A stretch of 64,000 nucleotides of DNA from W0P28-013 sp051878315. Its GTDB lineage: Bacteria; Bacteroidota; Bacteroidia; Bacteroidales; Paludibacteraceae. The DNA lies in NCBI GenBank assembly GCA_051878315.1, contig JBJEJW010000031.1, forward strand, positions 1-64,000, read 5' to 3'. The stretch's first letter is position 1, and the number at the start of each line of letters is the position of its first letter. The notes under the pieces are model-generated. The model did not search any database, was not told where the DNA came from, and saw only the letters and a program-made list of their open reading frames with translations. Below are positions 33,814-43,135 of this stretch, piece by piece. Made by a program: the position numbers and the translations under genes.

Positions 33814-36627
33814 ATGGATATGACAACGTTTTTGCGTCAGATAGCGGCGCGTTATTATGCAGAGTATGGTTGCCGTATGGAGTCGGTGGCGTTTGTGTTT
33901 CCCAATCGGCGGGCGGGCGTTTTTTTTCGTCAGGCATTGGCGGCGGTTGCGTCGAAACCGATGTTTGCACCCGATATATTGGCGATTAACGATTTGTTTT
34001 TGCGCGAATCGTCGTTGGTACAGGCCGATAAAGTAACTTTGTTGTTTTGCTTGTATAAGACTTATAGTAGGGTGATGCCGGCGCCGGAAACGTTTGATCG
34101 TTTTGTGTTTTTGGGTGAGATGCTGTTGGCCGATTTCAACGACATCGATAAATATATGGCTGATGCGCGGCAAGTGTTTCAGAATATTGGCGACCTCAAG
34201 GCTATTGAGCATGACATGAGTTGGCTGGATGACGAACAGAAAGCGATTGTCAGTCGGTTTTGGAATGTATTGTTGAACAATCGCAAAGACGGTAAAGTGT
34301 TCGAACAGCAATTCTCTAATATTTGGGGCAAATTGTTCGAAATTTATACTCAGTTCAAAGCCGATTTGCGCAGTCGTGGTATTGGTTATGACGGTATGAT
34401 TTTTCGCGATGTGGCCGAAAATACGGCAGATTTGCATTTGGATTACACGCGTGTCGTATTTGTGGGTTTCAATGCGCTGACGGCGACTGAAATGAGTTTG
34501 TTTCGCAAATGTCAGCAGCAGGGTATAGGCGATTATTATTTTGACTACCAGTCGCCCGAAATTACGAAAGCCGGCAATGTGGCAGGGCAATTTGTCAAAG
34601 AAAACGGACAATTTCGTTCACTATTTGAACTCGACGCCCCGCAAGAACCCGCTGAACGCCATATAGAACTGATCGCCACGCCGTCCGACATCGGACAAAC
34701 CAAACAAGTGTACCGTATTTTAGATGAATTGCAGCGCGAAAATTCTGAAAATACCAATTTGCGAACGGTTGTGGTGTTGCCTAACGAACGCTTGTTGGTC
34801 CCGATGCTGTATGCCATACCCGATGCGATAGCGACGGTTAATGTTACGATGGGATACCCATTGTCATTGACACCGATAGCAACCTTGATGGAACAACTCA
34901 TTATTCTGCAACGTAATAAACGAGGGCATGGAGGAGAAACGTTGTTTTATCATAAACATGTGTTGGCCATATTGAATCATCCTTATGTGTGCCAGCAGCA
35001 GCCGGTTGCTGTTCGTAATTTGGTAAAGCGCATTACAGCCGAAAATCTTTTTTTGATTTCGCCCACAGTGTTCGAACAAACCGGCGAGTTGTTGAACGTG
35101 TTATTTCGTCCGGTGGCCGATACGCCTGATTGCTTGAACTATTTTGCCGAAGTTATTGATACTTTAGCACCGCAAGTCGATGCGCTCGACCGTGAATTTT
35201 GCGACGGCTATAGGGCTGCTGTCAACTGTATCAACGATAATATGCAACAACTCGGACAAGACATTGCATTGCCGACTCTGTATCGTCTGTTGCAGCAACT
35301 CATTGCCGGTCAGACAGTTGCTTTCCGAGGTGAACCCGTCGAGGGTTTACAAGTGATGGGTACACTCGAAACGCGTGCGTTGGATTTTGAGAATGTCATC
35401 ATCACATCGTTCAACGAAGATATATTCCCCCGTCAAAATCATACGCCCTCGATTATTCCTTATAGTTTGCGGCGTGTGTTCGGTTTGCCGACTTATGAAT
35501 ATCACGATGCTATTTTTGCATACAACTTTTATCGTTTGATTTATAGAGCGCGGCGTGTGTATTTGATTTACGATTCGCGCACCGATGGGCAACATGGCGA
35601 GGTCAGTCGGTATGCGGCACAATTGGAATATTTATTGCGTGTGCCGTTGACAAAAAAAATGGTTGGATACAATATCGAGTATCCGGATCGAGTGCGTGGG
35701 GAAGTGCTAAAAACCGGCGAAGTAGTTGCGCGTTTGCAGGCGTATTGTAAGCCGCAATCGGGCAAAGCCGTGTCGGCCAGCGATATCAATGCCTATCTTG
35801 ATTGCCCGATGCGCTTTTATTATTCCAAAGTAGAGGAACTTGGTGAACCTGACGAAGTATCGGAAACGATAGAGGCCAATACGTTCGGTTCCATCTATCA
35901 TAAAGTGATGGAGTTGCTCTATAAACCCTACGAGAACAAAAAAGTAACGCACGAGGTGCTTGATAATATGTTAAACGATACATCTCAGATTGATAATTGT
36001 TTGAATAACGCTTTTGCAGAAATATTTTACAAGAAAAGCACGAAAATGCCGTTGTTCGGTCAAAACTTGTTGGTGGCTCATGTTATCGAAACTTATGTTA
36101 AACAGACACTGCAATTCGACCGCGATGTGCGCGCACCATTTGTTTATCGTTGTTCCGAACAACTCGTCAACGATGTTTCATTGCACTTACAAAATGGTTT
36201 GTCGGTGAATCTGAAAGGCATAATCGACCGTGTGGACGAAAAAGATGGCATAGTACATATTGCCGATTATAAAACGGGTAGTTTTGTGGATGATTTTGAA
36301 ACGATAGAGCAACTGTTTGATACTACTGAAAAGGAACGTCCGAAGGCTATTTTGCAACTGTTTTTCTATACATTGCTTTATCGATTGAAGACCAATCAAT
36401 CACATGTCAAGCCGATTTTGTATGCGCTACGTTCGGCTTCTCGCAATATCGCTATTACATGTCAGAAGGCCGAAGTACAAGATGCCGATAATTATTACGA
36501 AGAGTTTCGTACGGCTTTAGATGCATGTCTGACCGAAATATTTGATGTTACAGTGCCATTTCGTCAGACGGAACAGACAAATAGATGTTCTTATTGCAGC
36601 TTTAAGCAAATTTGTAACCGTAGTTGA
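33814..36627 (+). CDS. PD-(D/E)XK nuclease family protein, AddB/RecB-like
   Basis: 937 residues from ATG 33814 (MDMTTFLRQI); ATG 33820 is close by. The N-terminal two thirds resemble the inactivated helicase half of AddB: FVFPNRRAGVFFRQAL in place of a P-loop, FVGFNALTATEM, and LETRALDFENVIITSFNEDI. The C-terminal nuclease domain has SASDINAYLDCPMRFYYSKV, GSIYHKVMELL, LKGIIDRVDE and HIADYKTG (catalytic D-E/D-x-K), and closes with CSYCSFKQIC, giving the Cys ligands of an AddB-type Fe-S cluster. It probably acts in double-strand-break processing. The AddA helicase is not in the window. Confidence 0.85.
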   Translation: MDMTTFLRQIAARYYAEYGCRMESVAFVFPNRRAGVFFRQALAAVASKPMFAPDILAINDLFLRESSLVQADKVTLLFCLYKTYSRVMPAPETFDRFVFLGEMLLADFNDIDKYMADARQVFQNIGDLKAIEHDMSWLDDEQKAIVSRFWNVLLNNRKDGKVFEQQFSNIWGKLFEIYTQFKADLRSRGIGYDGMIFRDVAENTADLHLDYTRVVFVGFNALTATEMSLFRKCQQQGIGDYYFDYQSPEITKAGNVAGQFVKENGQFRSLFELDAPQEPAERHIELIATPSDIGQTKQVYRILDELQRENSENTNLRTVVVLPNERLLVPMLYAIPDAIATVNVTMGYPLSLTPIATLMEQLIILQRNKRGHGGETLFYHKHVLAILNHPYVCQQQPVAVRNLVKRITAENLFLISPTVFEQTGELLNVLFRPVADTPDCLNYFAEVIDTLAPQVDALDREFCDGYRAAVNCINDNMQQLGQDIALPTLYRLLQQLIAGQTVAFRGEPVEGLQVMGTLETRALDFENVIITSFNEDIFPRQNHTPSIIPYSLRRVFGLPTYEYHDAIFAYNFYRLIYRARRVYLIYDSRTDGQHGEVSRYAAQLEYLLRVPLTKKMVGYNIEYPDRVRGEVLKTGEVVARLQAYCKPQSGKAVSASDINAYLDCPMRFYYSKVEELGEPDEVSETIEANTFGSIYHKVMELLYKPYENKKVTHEVLDNMLNDTSQIDNCLNNAFAEIFYKKSTKMPLFGQNLLVAHVIETYVKQTLQFDRDVRAPFVYRCSEQLVNDVSLHLQNGLSVNLKGIIDRVDEKDGIVHIADYKTGSFVDDFETIEQLFDTTEKERPKAILQLFFYTLLYRLKTNQSHVKPILYALRSASRNIAITCQKAEVQDADNYYEEFRTALDACLTEIFDVTVPFRQTEQTNRCSYCSFKQICNRS

Positions 36628-36645
36628 TTTTCAAAAAATAAATAG

Positions 36646-36654
36646 TAAATTTGC
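36646..36654 (+). promoter_or_regulatory. -7 element of pepT
   Basis: TAAATTTGC lies 30 bp before the pepT ATG; GTTG at 36623-36626 is a weak -33 at a 19-nt spacing. Confidence 0.55.
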
Positions 36655-36684
36655 AATTTGAAAAATAAAACATTAAAGAATCGT

Positions 36685-37899
36685 ATGAATATTGTAGAAC
36701 GCTTTCTGAAATATGTGGCTTTTGAAACCACATCCGACGAAACAACCGGTACAACGCCGAGTACACCGGGGCAAATGGAATTTGCTAAATATTTAGTCGA
36801 AGAGTTGAAACGCATCGGATTGACAGATGCCACAGTTGATAATAATGGTTATGTGTTTGCCACGCTCGAATCCAATACCGACCAACCGAAACCGACCATT
36901 GGTTTTATTGCCCATGTGGACACCTCGCCCGATATGAGCGGCAAAGACGTAAAACCGCATATTGTCGAACATTACGACGGCGGCGATATTGTGCTCAATG
37001 CCGCCGACGATTGTGTGTTGTCGCCTCGTCAATTTCCCGAACTTGCGCAATACAAGGGGCAGGATTTGATAGTAACCGACGGCCGTACATTGCTTGGTGC
37101 TGACGATAAGGCCGGCATCGCCGAAATAATGGCGGCAATGGAATATTTGGTGCACCATCCCGACGTGAAACATGGTCGCGTACGTGTAGCCTTTACGCCC
37201 GACGAAGAAATCGGACAAGGACCGCACCATTTCGATGTGGCGAAATTCGGAGCCGATTGGGCTTATACGATGGATGGTGGCGAAATAGGCGAATTGGAAT
37301 ACGAAAATTTTAATGCCGCAGCGGCCAAAATCACGATTCGCGGATGTAACGTGCATCCGGGTTATGCCAAAAATAAGATGTTGAACTCAATGCTTGTGGC
37401 GCAACAATTCGCGGCTATGCTGCCACGCACCGAAACTCCCGAACAGACCGAAGGCTACGAAGGCTTTTTTCACCTCGTCGGTATGAACGGAACGGTGGAG
37501 CAGAGTACGTTGACATACATCGTTCGTGACCACAATCGTGAGCGATTTGAACAGCGCAAATCGACAATGCAACTTATTGCACAACAACTGAATGCAGAAT
37601 ATGGTGCAAGTACCGTCACTGTCGAACTGAAAGATCAATACTACAACATGCGCGAAAAAATCGAACCGGTAATGCACATCATCGAATTGGCTTGCCATGC
37701 TATGGAACAAGCGGGTGTCAAACCCAAAATCAGTCCTATTCGCGGTGGCACCGATGGCGCACAACTCTCGTTCATGGGATTGCCATGCCCCAATATTTTC
37801 GCAGGCGGACACAATTTCCACGGGCGTTACGAATTTGTGCCGATACCATCGATGCAAAAAGCCGCAGAAGTCATTCTGAACATTATTACAGGGTGTTGA
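36685..37899 (+). CDS. pepT: Peptidase T (tripeptide aminopeptidase)
   Basis: 404 residues from ATG 36685. M20B signatures: FIAHVDTSPDMSG (first zinc His and Asp), LLGADDKAGIAEI, FTPDEEIGQGPHHFD with the catalytic Glu pair, MDGGEIGELEYENF and the final IRGGTDGAQLSFMGLPCPN with FAGGHNFHGRYE. It releases the N-terminal residue from tripeptides in the cytoplasm. Its stop (TGA) overlaps the ATG of the next gene by one base, so the two are probably translated in a coupled way. Confidence 0.95.
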   Translation: MNIVERFLKYVAFETTSDETTGTTPSTPGQMEFAKYLVEELKRIGLTDATVDNNGYVFATLESNTDQPKPTIGFIAHVDTSPDMSGKDVKPHIVEHYDGGDIVLNAADDCVLSPRQFPELAQYKGQDLIVTDGRTLLGADDKAGIAEIMAAMEYLVHHPDVKHGRVRVAFTPDEEIGQGPHHFDVAKFGADWAYTMDGGEIGELEYENFNAAAAKITIRGCNVHPGYAKNKMLNSMLVAQQFAAMLPRTETPEQTEGYEGFFHLVGMNGTVEQSTLTYIVRDHNRERFEQRKSTMQLIAQQLNAEYGASTVTVELKDQYYNMREKIEPVMHIIELACHAMEQAGVKPKISPIRGGTDGAQLSFMGLPCPNIFAGGHNFHGRYEFVPIPSMQKAAEVILNIITGC

Positions 37900-39482
37900 T
37901 GACGGATAGTGTGAAACGGCTGAAAATTATTCTCTTCACCCTTGCGTTGATGGGAACGTGTGGCATTGCTGCACAACCTGCACGACCGCGTTTGGTGGTA
38001 ACTATCGCCATCGATGGGTTGCAAAACGACCATATCGTTACATTGGCCAATCGGTTTGACAAAGGCGGTTTGCGCAAACTGACCGAAGGCCTTGTGCTGC
38101 CTACTACGCAGTGTCGTTACGTCAGCGGCGGTGCCGTAACCGATGTTGCGACGTTGATGACGGGAAGTTGGCCTTATTATCATGGTATTATCGGCGAAAA
38201 ACGGTACGACTTGGTGGAAGACGATATGGTGCCAATCGTGTACGATGGACGTTATCACGGTATCAACAGCGTACAAAATGTGTCGCCTAAACAGTTGGCT
38301 GCCACGACGTTAGCCGATGCCGTCAAACTCAATCAACCTAAAGCAAAAGTGTATGCCATCGCACTCAATGCGGCTAATGCAGTGGTTTTTGGCGGACATA
38401 CTGCCAATGCTGCCATTTGGCTTGACGACGAAACCGGCCGATTGGCTACTACCGATTTCTACGAATATGGTTTACCTCTTTGGGCTGACAAGGTGAACCA
38501 CAGCACTACGATTGATAACTATTTGCATTACGAATGGCGACCGCTGTACGAATTGGGTACATACAAATATGCGGCTTCGACCGCAAGCGAAACAGCATTT
38601 ACACAGCCCGATGACCGACAGCCGCTGTCGGAACAAATCTATCGTTTCAAACATTCACCGTTTGTTAATACGTTGATGAAAGATTTGGCTATTCGTGCTT
38701 TGCGCGACGAGAAGATGGGTGTCGATGCTTTCACTGATTTTCTGATGGTGGAATTTACCGTCAAATTGCCTCGCGAACAAGGTAATGCGCTGTTGTCGGC
38801 CGAGAAAGAGGATATGTATTTGCGTCTCGATAAAGAATTGCGCCTGCTGTTCGATGCCATCGACCTCAGCGTTGGGCTCGATAATACGCTGATTGTGGTG
38901 GCCGGCACTGCCGAAGAGTCCTATTCATTGCGACATTTGACGCGAAATGGTATCGTCGCAGGCGAGTTTAACGCAAAACGTTCTATGGCGTTGTTAAATG
39001 CTTATCTCATGGCAATTTATGGTCAGGGACGTTATGTGAGTGGCTATTGTGCACGCAATATCTATTTGAATAAATCGCTCATCGAAAAACAACATATCGA
39101 CCGCTATGAATTGGAACAGCATGTGGCGCAATTTATGACCGAATTTCAAGGCGTACACAATGCCTATACGTCGGCCGAAATCAAATTGGCATCAGGTGTC
39201 GGTACCGACGAATTATCGCGTATTCGGAATAGTGCATTCAAAACAACGTGCGGCGATGTGGTATTTACGCTGTTACCGGGGTGGGTCGAGGTAAATGATC
39301 GTAACGAAGTGGTTGGCATGTCCAATGTGCGGAATGCCCAGATGGCTGTCTATTTGTTAGGAAACGGTGTGCCACAGCAAATATGTCCTGCAGCCGAGGT
39401 TACTGACATAGCCCCAACAGTGTGCAACTTGTTGCAGATTCCATGGCCGAATGCAGCGGTAGGGCGCGTGCTGTCGTGGTAA
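37899..39482 (+). CDS. Alkaline phosphatase superfamily protein, with an apparently incomplete metal site
   Basis: 527 residues from ATG 37899. Signal peptide-like start (LKIILFTLALMGTCGIAAQ) and a core VTIAIDGLQNDHI (first metal Asp) with VTDVATLMTGSWPYYHGIIG, the nucleophile region of type I phosphodiesterase/alkaline phosphatase folds. A family-typical block is GGHTANAAIWLDDETG. The later 'ADHG' metal motif reads VVAGTAEES, so the usual Asp-His pair is absent. I recall a Bacteroidetes family with the same layout. It may be a pseudo-enzyme or use another site. Exported; coupled to pepT. Confidence 0.75.
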   Translation: MTDSVKRLKIILFTLALMGTCGIAAQPARPRLVVTIAIDGLQNDHIVTLANRFDKGGLRKLTEGLVLPTTQCRYVSGGAVTDVATLMTGSWPYYHGIIGEKRYDLVEDDMVPIVYDGRYHGINSVQNVSPKQLAATTLADAVKLNQPKAKVYAIALNAANAVVFGGHTANAAIWLDDETGRLATTDFYEYGLPLWADKVNHSTTIDNYLHYEWRPLYELGTYKYAASTASETAFTQPDDRQPLSEQIYRFKHSPFVNTLMKDLAIRALRDEKMGVDAFTDFLMVEFTVKLPREQGNALLSAEKEDMYLRLDKELRLLFDAIDLSVGLDNTLIVVAGTAEESYSLRHLTRNGIVAGEFNAKRSMALLNAYLMAIYGQGRYVSGYCARNIYLNKSLIEKQHIDRYELEQHVAQFMTEFQGVHNAYTSAEIKLASGVGTDELSRIRNSAFKTTCGDVVFTLLPGWVEVNDRNEVVGMSNVRNAQMAVYLLGNGVPQQICPAAEVTDIAPTVCNLLQIPWPNAAVGRVLSW

Positions 39483-39490
39483 AATCACAC

Positions 39491-39522
39491 AAAAAAGGGG
39501 AGTCGAACGATTCCCCTTTTTT
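39491..39522. terminator. Bidirectional terminator
   Basis: AAAAAAGGGGA and TCCCCTTTTTT form a long stem with an inner TCG/CGA pairing. It separates the convergent phosphatase-family and kbl genes. Confidence 0.92.
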
Positions 39523-39544
39523 GTTATGTTGAGTGCGTGACCGA

Positions 39545-40732
39545 TTATTTTATCACGCCGAGTTCGCGACCGATTTTTGTAAACGCTGCTATACATTTGT
39601 CGAGATGCGCCTGCTCGTGTGCTGCCGAAATTTGTACCCGTATGCGTGCTTGTCCTTTTGGCACGACCGGATAGTAGAAACCTGTCACGTAGATGCCTTC
39701 GTCCTGCAATTTGGCAGCAAATTCCTGCGACAATTTGGCGTCGTACAACATTACGGCGCAAATGGCCGATTGTGTCGGTTTGATGTCGAAACCTGCCGCC
39801 AACATCTTGTCACGGAAGTAGGCTGTGTTTGTATGCAACTTCTCTTGACGTTCATTGGTGGTGTCCATCATACGGAACAATTCGATGCCTGCCGCCACAA
39901 TCATTGGTGGCAACGAATTTGAAAACAGATATGGGCGCGAACGTTGACGCAGCATATCGATGATTTCTTTTTTGCCTGTAGTGAATCCGCCGACGGCTCC
40001 GCCGAATGCTTTGCCGAGCGTGCCTGTAAGTATTTCGATTTGCCCACGCAGATTGAATTGCTCGGTTACGCCGCGTCCTGTCCGTCCGACGACACCCGCC
40101 GAATGGCTCTCGTCCACCATCACCATAGCGTTATAGCGATTGGCAAGCGCATATATTTTGTCGAGTGGACACACATTGCCGTCCATCGAGAAGACTCCGT
40201 CGGTTACAATCAGACGAAACCGACACGATTGCGCTGCTTGTAATTGTGCCTCTAAATCCGCCATGTCGGCATTGGCGTAGCGAAAACGTTGCGCTTTGCA
40301 TAAGCGTACGCCGTCGATGATTGACGCGTGGTTGAGCGCATCGGAAATGATGGCGTCCTCTTCGGTAAGTAGGGGCTCGAATACGCCGCCGTTGGCATCG
40401 AAACACGCTGCGTATAATATGGTGTCTTCCGTGCCGAAAAAACGGGCGATGGCCGCTTCTAACTCTTTGTGCAAATCTTGCGTGCCGCAAATGAAACGTA
40501 CCGACGACATGCCATAGCCGCGTGTGTCGAGTGCGCGTTTGGCTGCCGCTATCAAGGCGGAATTATCGGCTAAACCCAAATAGTTATTGGCGCAAAAGTT
40601 CAATACGGTTTGGCCGTTTACTGTGATTTCGGCCCCTTGAGGCGAGCAGATGAGTCGCTCGTTTTTGTACAAACCGGCCTCTTTGATGGCGGTCAGTTCG
40701 GCTGACAAGTGTTGTTGAAAATCGGAATACAT
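39545..40732 (-). CDS. kbl: Glycine C-acetyltransferase (2-amino-3-ketobutyrate CoA ligase)
   Basis: 395 residues. Alpha-oxoamine synthase fold: NFCANNYLGLADN, SVRFICGTQDLHKELE, DALNHASIIDGVRL, VDESHSAGVVG and the PLP lysine in TGTLGKAFGGAVGG. It cleaves 2-amino-3-ketobutyrate with CoA to glycine and acetyl-CoA, completing threonine breakdown begun by Tdh, whose gene is at 32649-33674. It is third in a minus-strand run after the HAD phosphatase and porin genes, 29 bp downstream of the porin. Confidence 0.95.
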   Translation of the reverse strand: MYSDFQQHLSAELTAIKEAGLYKNERLICSPQGAEITVNGQTVLNFCANNYLGLADNSALIAAAKRALDTRGYGMSSVRFICGTQDLHKELEAAIARFFGTEDTILYAACFDANGGVFEPLLTEEDAIISDALNHASIIDGVRLCKAQRFRYANADMADLEAQLQAAQSCRFRLIVTDGVFSMDGNVCPLDKIYALANRYNAMVMVDESHSAGVVGRTGRGVTEQFNLRGQIEILTGTLGKAFGGAVGGFTTGKKEIIDMLRQRSRPYLFSNSLPPMIVAAGIELFRMMDTTNERQEKLHTNTAYFRDKMLAAGFDIKPTQSAICAVMLYDAKLSQEFAAKLQDEGIYVTGFYYPVVPKGQARIRVQISAAHEQAHLDKCIAAFTKIGRELGVIK

Positions 40733-40761
40733 GGCATTTATAATTTAAGTTGACTGATTTG

Positions 40762-41883
40762 TCAGAATCGCACGACCATTTCAAGAGTCACTTTGTCCTG
40801 TTTGTCGGCTTCGGCTAGACTCCAATCGTTGTAAAAATATTTTTCGTAGTTGATGCGCAAATCAACTAAAAACGGTTTTGACAGACTGAGGGTTATGCCT
40901 GTTGTTATACGGTGGCGCTCGGCGTCAGTATTCAGAAAATTATCTAATATGTCGTCGAAACCTTCGTAGTTTTCGCTCATCCAATCGTAACGCGCCAAAA
41001 ACGACAATTTATTGAATACTTTTGGCAACATCAAATCGTAGTTTATAAAGGTTGAAACGGCATGTGTTGGTTTGAAAATTGGGTTTTGGTAGGTTTTGTA
41101 AAGGTATTCCGCCTCGATGTGCACATTATGAAATTCGCTGAACAGACCGATGTCGTACACATTCATACGGATGCTGTCGGGATCGAACGATTGGAAGTTG
41201 AGTGAAAAGTTAATATAATCGCAAGGATCGAACGTGGCGCGTGCAGAATAGCACATCGTTTTGTGCCATACGGTTTGGTTGTAAAGCCCTAAACCGTTAT
41301 AAATGCCAGCAATAACCGAAAATGGAAATTTTTCTTTGAGTTCGTACCCGACGGAAAAACCGACATCGCGCAAACCGGTGATTTCTTTGGCCAAAAAAGT
41401 TCGGTTGATAAAGTATTGGTTGTGCGGACTGCGCAGATTGTCGGTGCTGAACGGTACTTTCATTTGTCCGAGCGTCAGCGACATGCCTTTGACAGGAAAC
41501 ACGCGCACATAGGCATCGAGCATTTTTGTCTTGCCTTGGTCGGAAAGGTCGATTTCGGCTTTGTAGGCTACAAGCGGGTGTACGTTGCCGGTGATACTGA
41601 TGCGGGCGTTGCGTACCATAAAACGGTGCGAATCGAGTGTTGTGCAATATTCGTAACGACCACGCACGGTTCCATGTATTTCAGGAATATAATCGCTTTT
41701 GGCCATTTTCTTGCCTTCAAGCGCTTTCCCCTCGTCTATGTCCGGTAGTCCGGCGTTTGCAATGTCGAAAGGTAGATATTGTTTAATTGAATCGGTCGGC
41801 GTGCTGCCCAAAAGGGTAGTACTCCCCGCTATAAGTAATCCGATAATAACCTTATATTTTCCAAATAGTTGCATACGATACAT
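40762..41883 (-). CDS. Porin-type outer-membrane protein (OprO/OprP-like)
   Basis: 373 residues from the ATG ending at 41883, which overlaps the stop of the upstream HAD gene (TAATG). A signal peptide (IIGLLIAGSTTLLGS) is followed by a conserved first-strand region RGRYEYCTTLDSHRFMVRNA, ISITGNVHPLVAYKAEIDLS and MSLTLGQMKVPFS, as in phosphate-selective porin O/P relatives. The C-terminal strand ends in VTLEMVVRF with a terminal Phe. A 16- to 18-strand barrel is likely; substrate cannot be told, and phosphate specificity should not be assumed. Confidence 0.82.
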   Translation of the reverse strand: MYRMQLFGKYKVIIGLLIAGSTTLLGSTPTDSIKQYLPFDIANAGLPDIDEGKALEGKKMAKSDYIPEIHGTVRGRYEYCTTLDSHRFMVRNARISITGNVHPLVAYKAEIDLSDQGKTKMLDAYVRVFPVKGMSLTLGQMKVPFSTDNLRSPHNQYFINRTFLAKEITGLRDVGFSVGYELKEKFPFSVIAGIYNGLGLYNQTVWHKTMCYSARATFDPCDYINFSLNFQSFDPDSIRMNVYDIGLFSEFHNVHIEAEYLYKTYQNPIFKPTHAVSTFINYDLMLPKVFNKLSFLARYDWMSENYEGFDDILDNFLNTDAERHRITTGITLSLSKPFLVDLRINYEKYFYNDWSLAEADKQDKVTLEMVVRF

Positions 41884-42602
41884 TAGGAGTTTGTTATCAA
41901 ACAAGGTAGCAGGTCAATGAGTTCGGCCATCGACGGTAATACTATGTCGGCACCGGCGTCGTGTAGTACTTGCGGTAATAATATTCCCGTGTTGACAGCA
42001 ACAGTGAAGATACCGGCGGCTACGGCGGCTTGTACGCCCAATGGCGCATTTTCGACGACTAACGCCTGCCATGGCTCTATTGCGGCTTTGCGCAGTGCCG
42101 TCAGATAGGGCTCGGGGTCGGGTTTGCCATGTTTGACATCGAACGCTGTTACCATCTTTGTGCGTACGAAAATATCAGGGAAATAGGTGTTCAATGTGTC
42201 GAGTAGCGAACGTTGTGCCGAACCTGTAACAATATAAATATCAAGCCCTTGCGCTTTCACTTCGCGCAGCAGTTCCTGTATATGCGGCACAGGATTGACG
42301 GTGCCGCATTCTATAAAATAACGTCCTTTTTCGGCGTAAAGCGTGTCGCTTTCTGCTTTAGTGGCGTGTCGGCCATACGTTTTCAGAAAATATTCGTCGA
42401 TGACGGCTTCGCCTGTACGCCCTTCATTCAGATATGCATCGTATTCCGAAAACTCGAAACCGTGATTTCTGAACGTCTTTGACCAAGCATAGGCGTGGTA
42501 TGGCATCGAATCGAACAGCACACCGTCCATGTCGAAGAATACGGCTCGCAACGCCCATTGCGGATAATGACGCCGCATCAAAAAATCATCAATCGCTTTC
42601 AT
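41883..42602 (-). CDS. HAD-superfamily phosphatase (beta-phosphoglucomutase-like)
   Basis: 239 residues from the ATG ending at 42602. HAD motif I FFDMDGVLFDSMP with both Asp, motif II IVTGSAQRS, motif III Lys in KHGKPDPEPYL and motif IV VVENAPLGVQAA. A helical cap follows motif I (HAYAWSKTFRNHG), as in the beta-PGM subfamily. Likely a sugar-phosphate or small phosphoester phosphatase/mutase; substrate unknown. The -7 element ends 5 nt from the ATG, so the message should be leaderless or nearly so. First gene of a HAD-porin-kbl run. Confidence 0.85.
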   Translation of the reverse strand: MKAIDDFLMRRHYPQWALRAVFFDMDGVLFDSMPYHAYAWSKTFRNHGFEFSEYDAYLNEGRTGEAVIDEYFLKTYGRHATKAESDTLYAEKGRYFIECGTVNPVPHIQELLREVKAQGLDIYIVTGSAQRSLLDTLNTYFPDIFVRTKMVTAFDVKHGKPDPEPYLTALRKAAIEPWQALVVENAPLGVQAAVAAGIFTVAVNTGILLPQVLHDAGADIVLPSMAELIDLLPCLITNS

Positions 42603-42607
42603 CGTCT

Positions 42608-42616
42608 GCAAAGATA
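42608..42616 (-). promoter_or_regulatory. -7 element just upstream of the HAD gene
   Basis: TATCTTTGC on the minus strand ends at 42608, only 5 nt before the ATG at 42602. No TTTG at -33. Confidence 0.55.
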
Positions 42617-42666
42617 CATCTTTTTTCGCGATACTTCATAAAAACAGACAAAAAATAGCACAATGA

Positions 42667-42699
42667 TTTGATAACTTAATCGTTTTGTATTATCTTTGC
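42667..42699 (+). promoter_or_regulatory. Promoter of the lipoprotein-AsmA operon
   Basis: TTTG (42667-42670), a 20-nt spacer and TATCTTTGC (42691-42699) match the consensus fully, 55 bp before the lipoprotein ATG. Confidence 0.82.
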
Positions 42700-42754
42700 A
42701 ATCTGTTTTTTGGACAAAAGTAGGAAATAGTTAAAACTCTAATTTTATACAACA

Positions 42755-43126
42755 ATGAAAAAAACACTATTTTTATCAGCAATCTGTTTGGTGGCCGTAG
42801 TTTGCTTTTTTAGCAGTTGCGCACCCGAAGAACAAAATTTCGAAGAATCGTTGCTCATCGGCAAATGGCAGTCGGGCACACTATTCGAAACGTATGCCGC
42901 CAACCACACCGGTACAACGTGGGACACTGCCGACGATGTAACCGAAGCCGAAGCGCAATCATTCACTTGGCAGTTGGACAAATCTACCTTGACGCAAATC
43001 CACATCATGGAAATGACGGGCGAGGGAACTATTCCGAAAGTTTATACCGTACTTACACTCAATGCCACAACGTTGACGTACGAAGACGATTATGGCAAAA
43101 AAGTTACATTCTCCAAAGTGCAGTAA
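42755..43126 (+). CDS. Small lipoprotein with lipocalin-like start
   Basis: 123 residues; lipobox FSSC after a clear signal peptide. The mature part begins with LLIGKWQSGTLFETY, like the first strand of Bacteroidetes lipocalin-like lipoproteins ('L-G-W'), then acidic strands ending YEDDYGKKVTFSKV. No ligand can be proposed. It is 9 bp upstream of the AsmA-like gene under a shared promoter, which suggests a periplasmic or outer-membrane role linked to envelope lipid transport. Confidence 0.7.
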   Translation: MKKTLFLSAICLVAVVCFFSSCAPEEQNFEESLLIGKWQSGTLFETYAANHTGTTWDTADDVTEAEAQSFTWQLDKSTLTQIHIMEMTGEGTIPKVYTVLTLNATTLTYEDDYGKKVTFSKVQ

Positions 43127-43135
43127 TAGACTATT

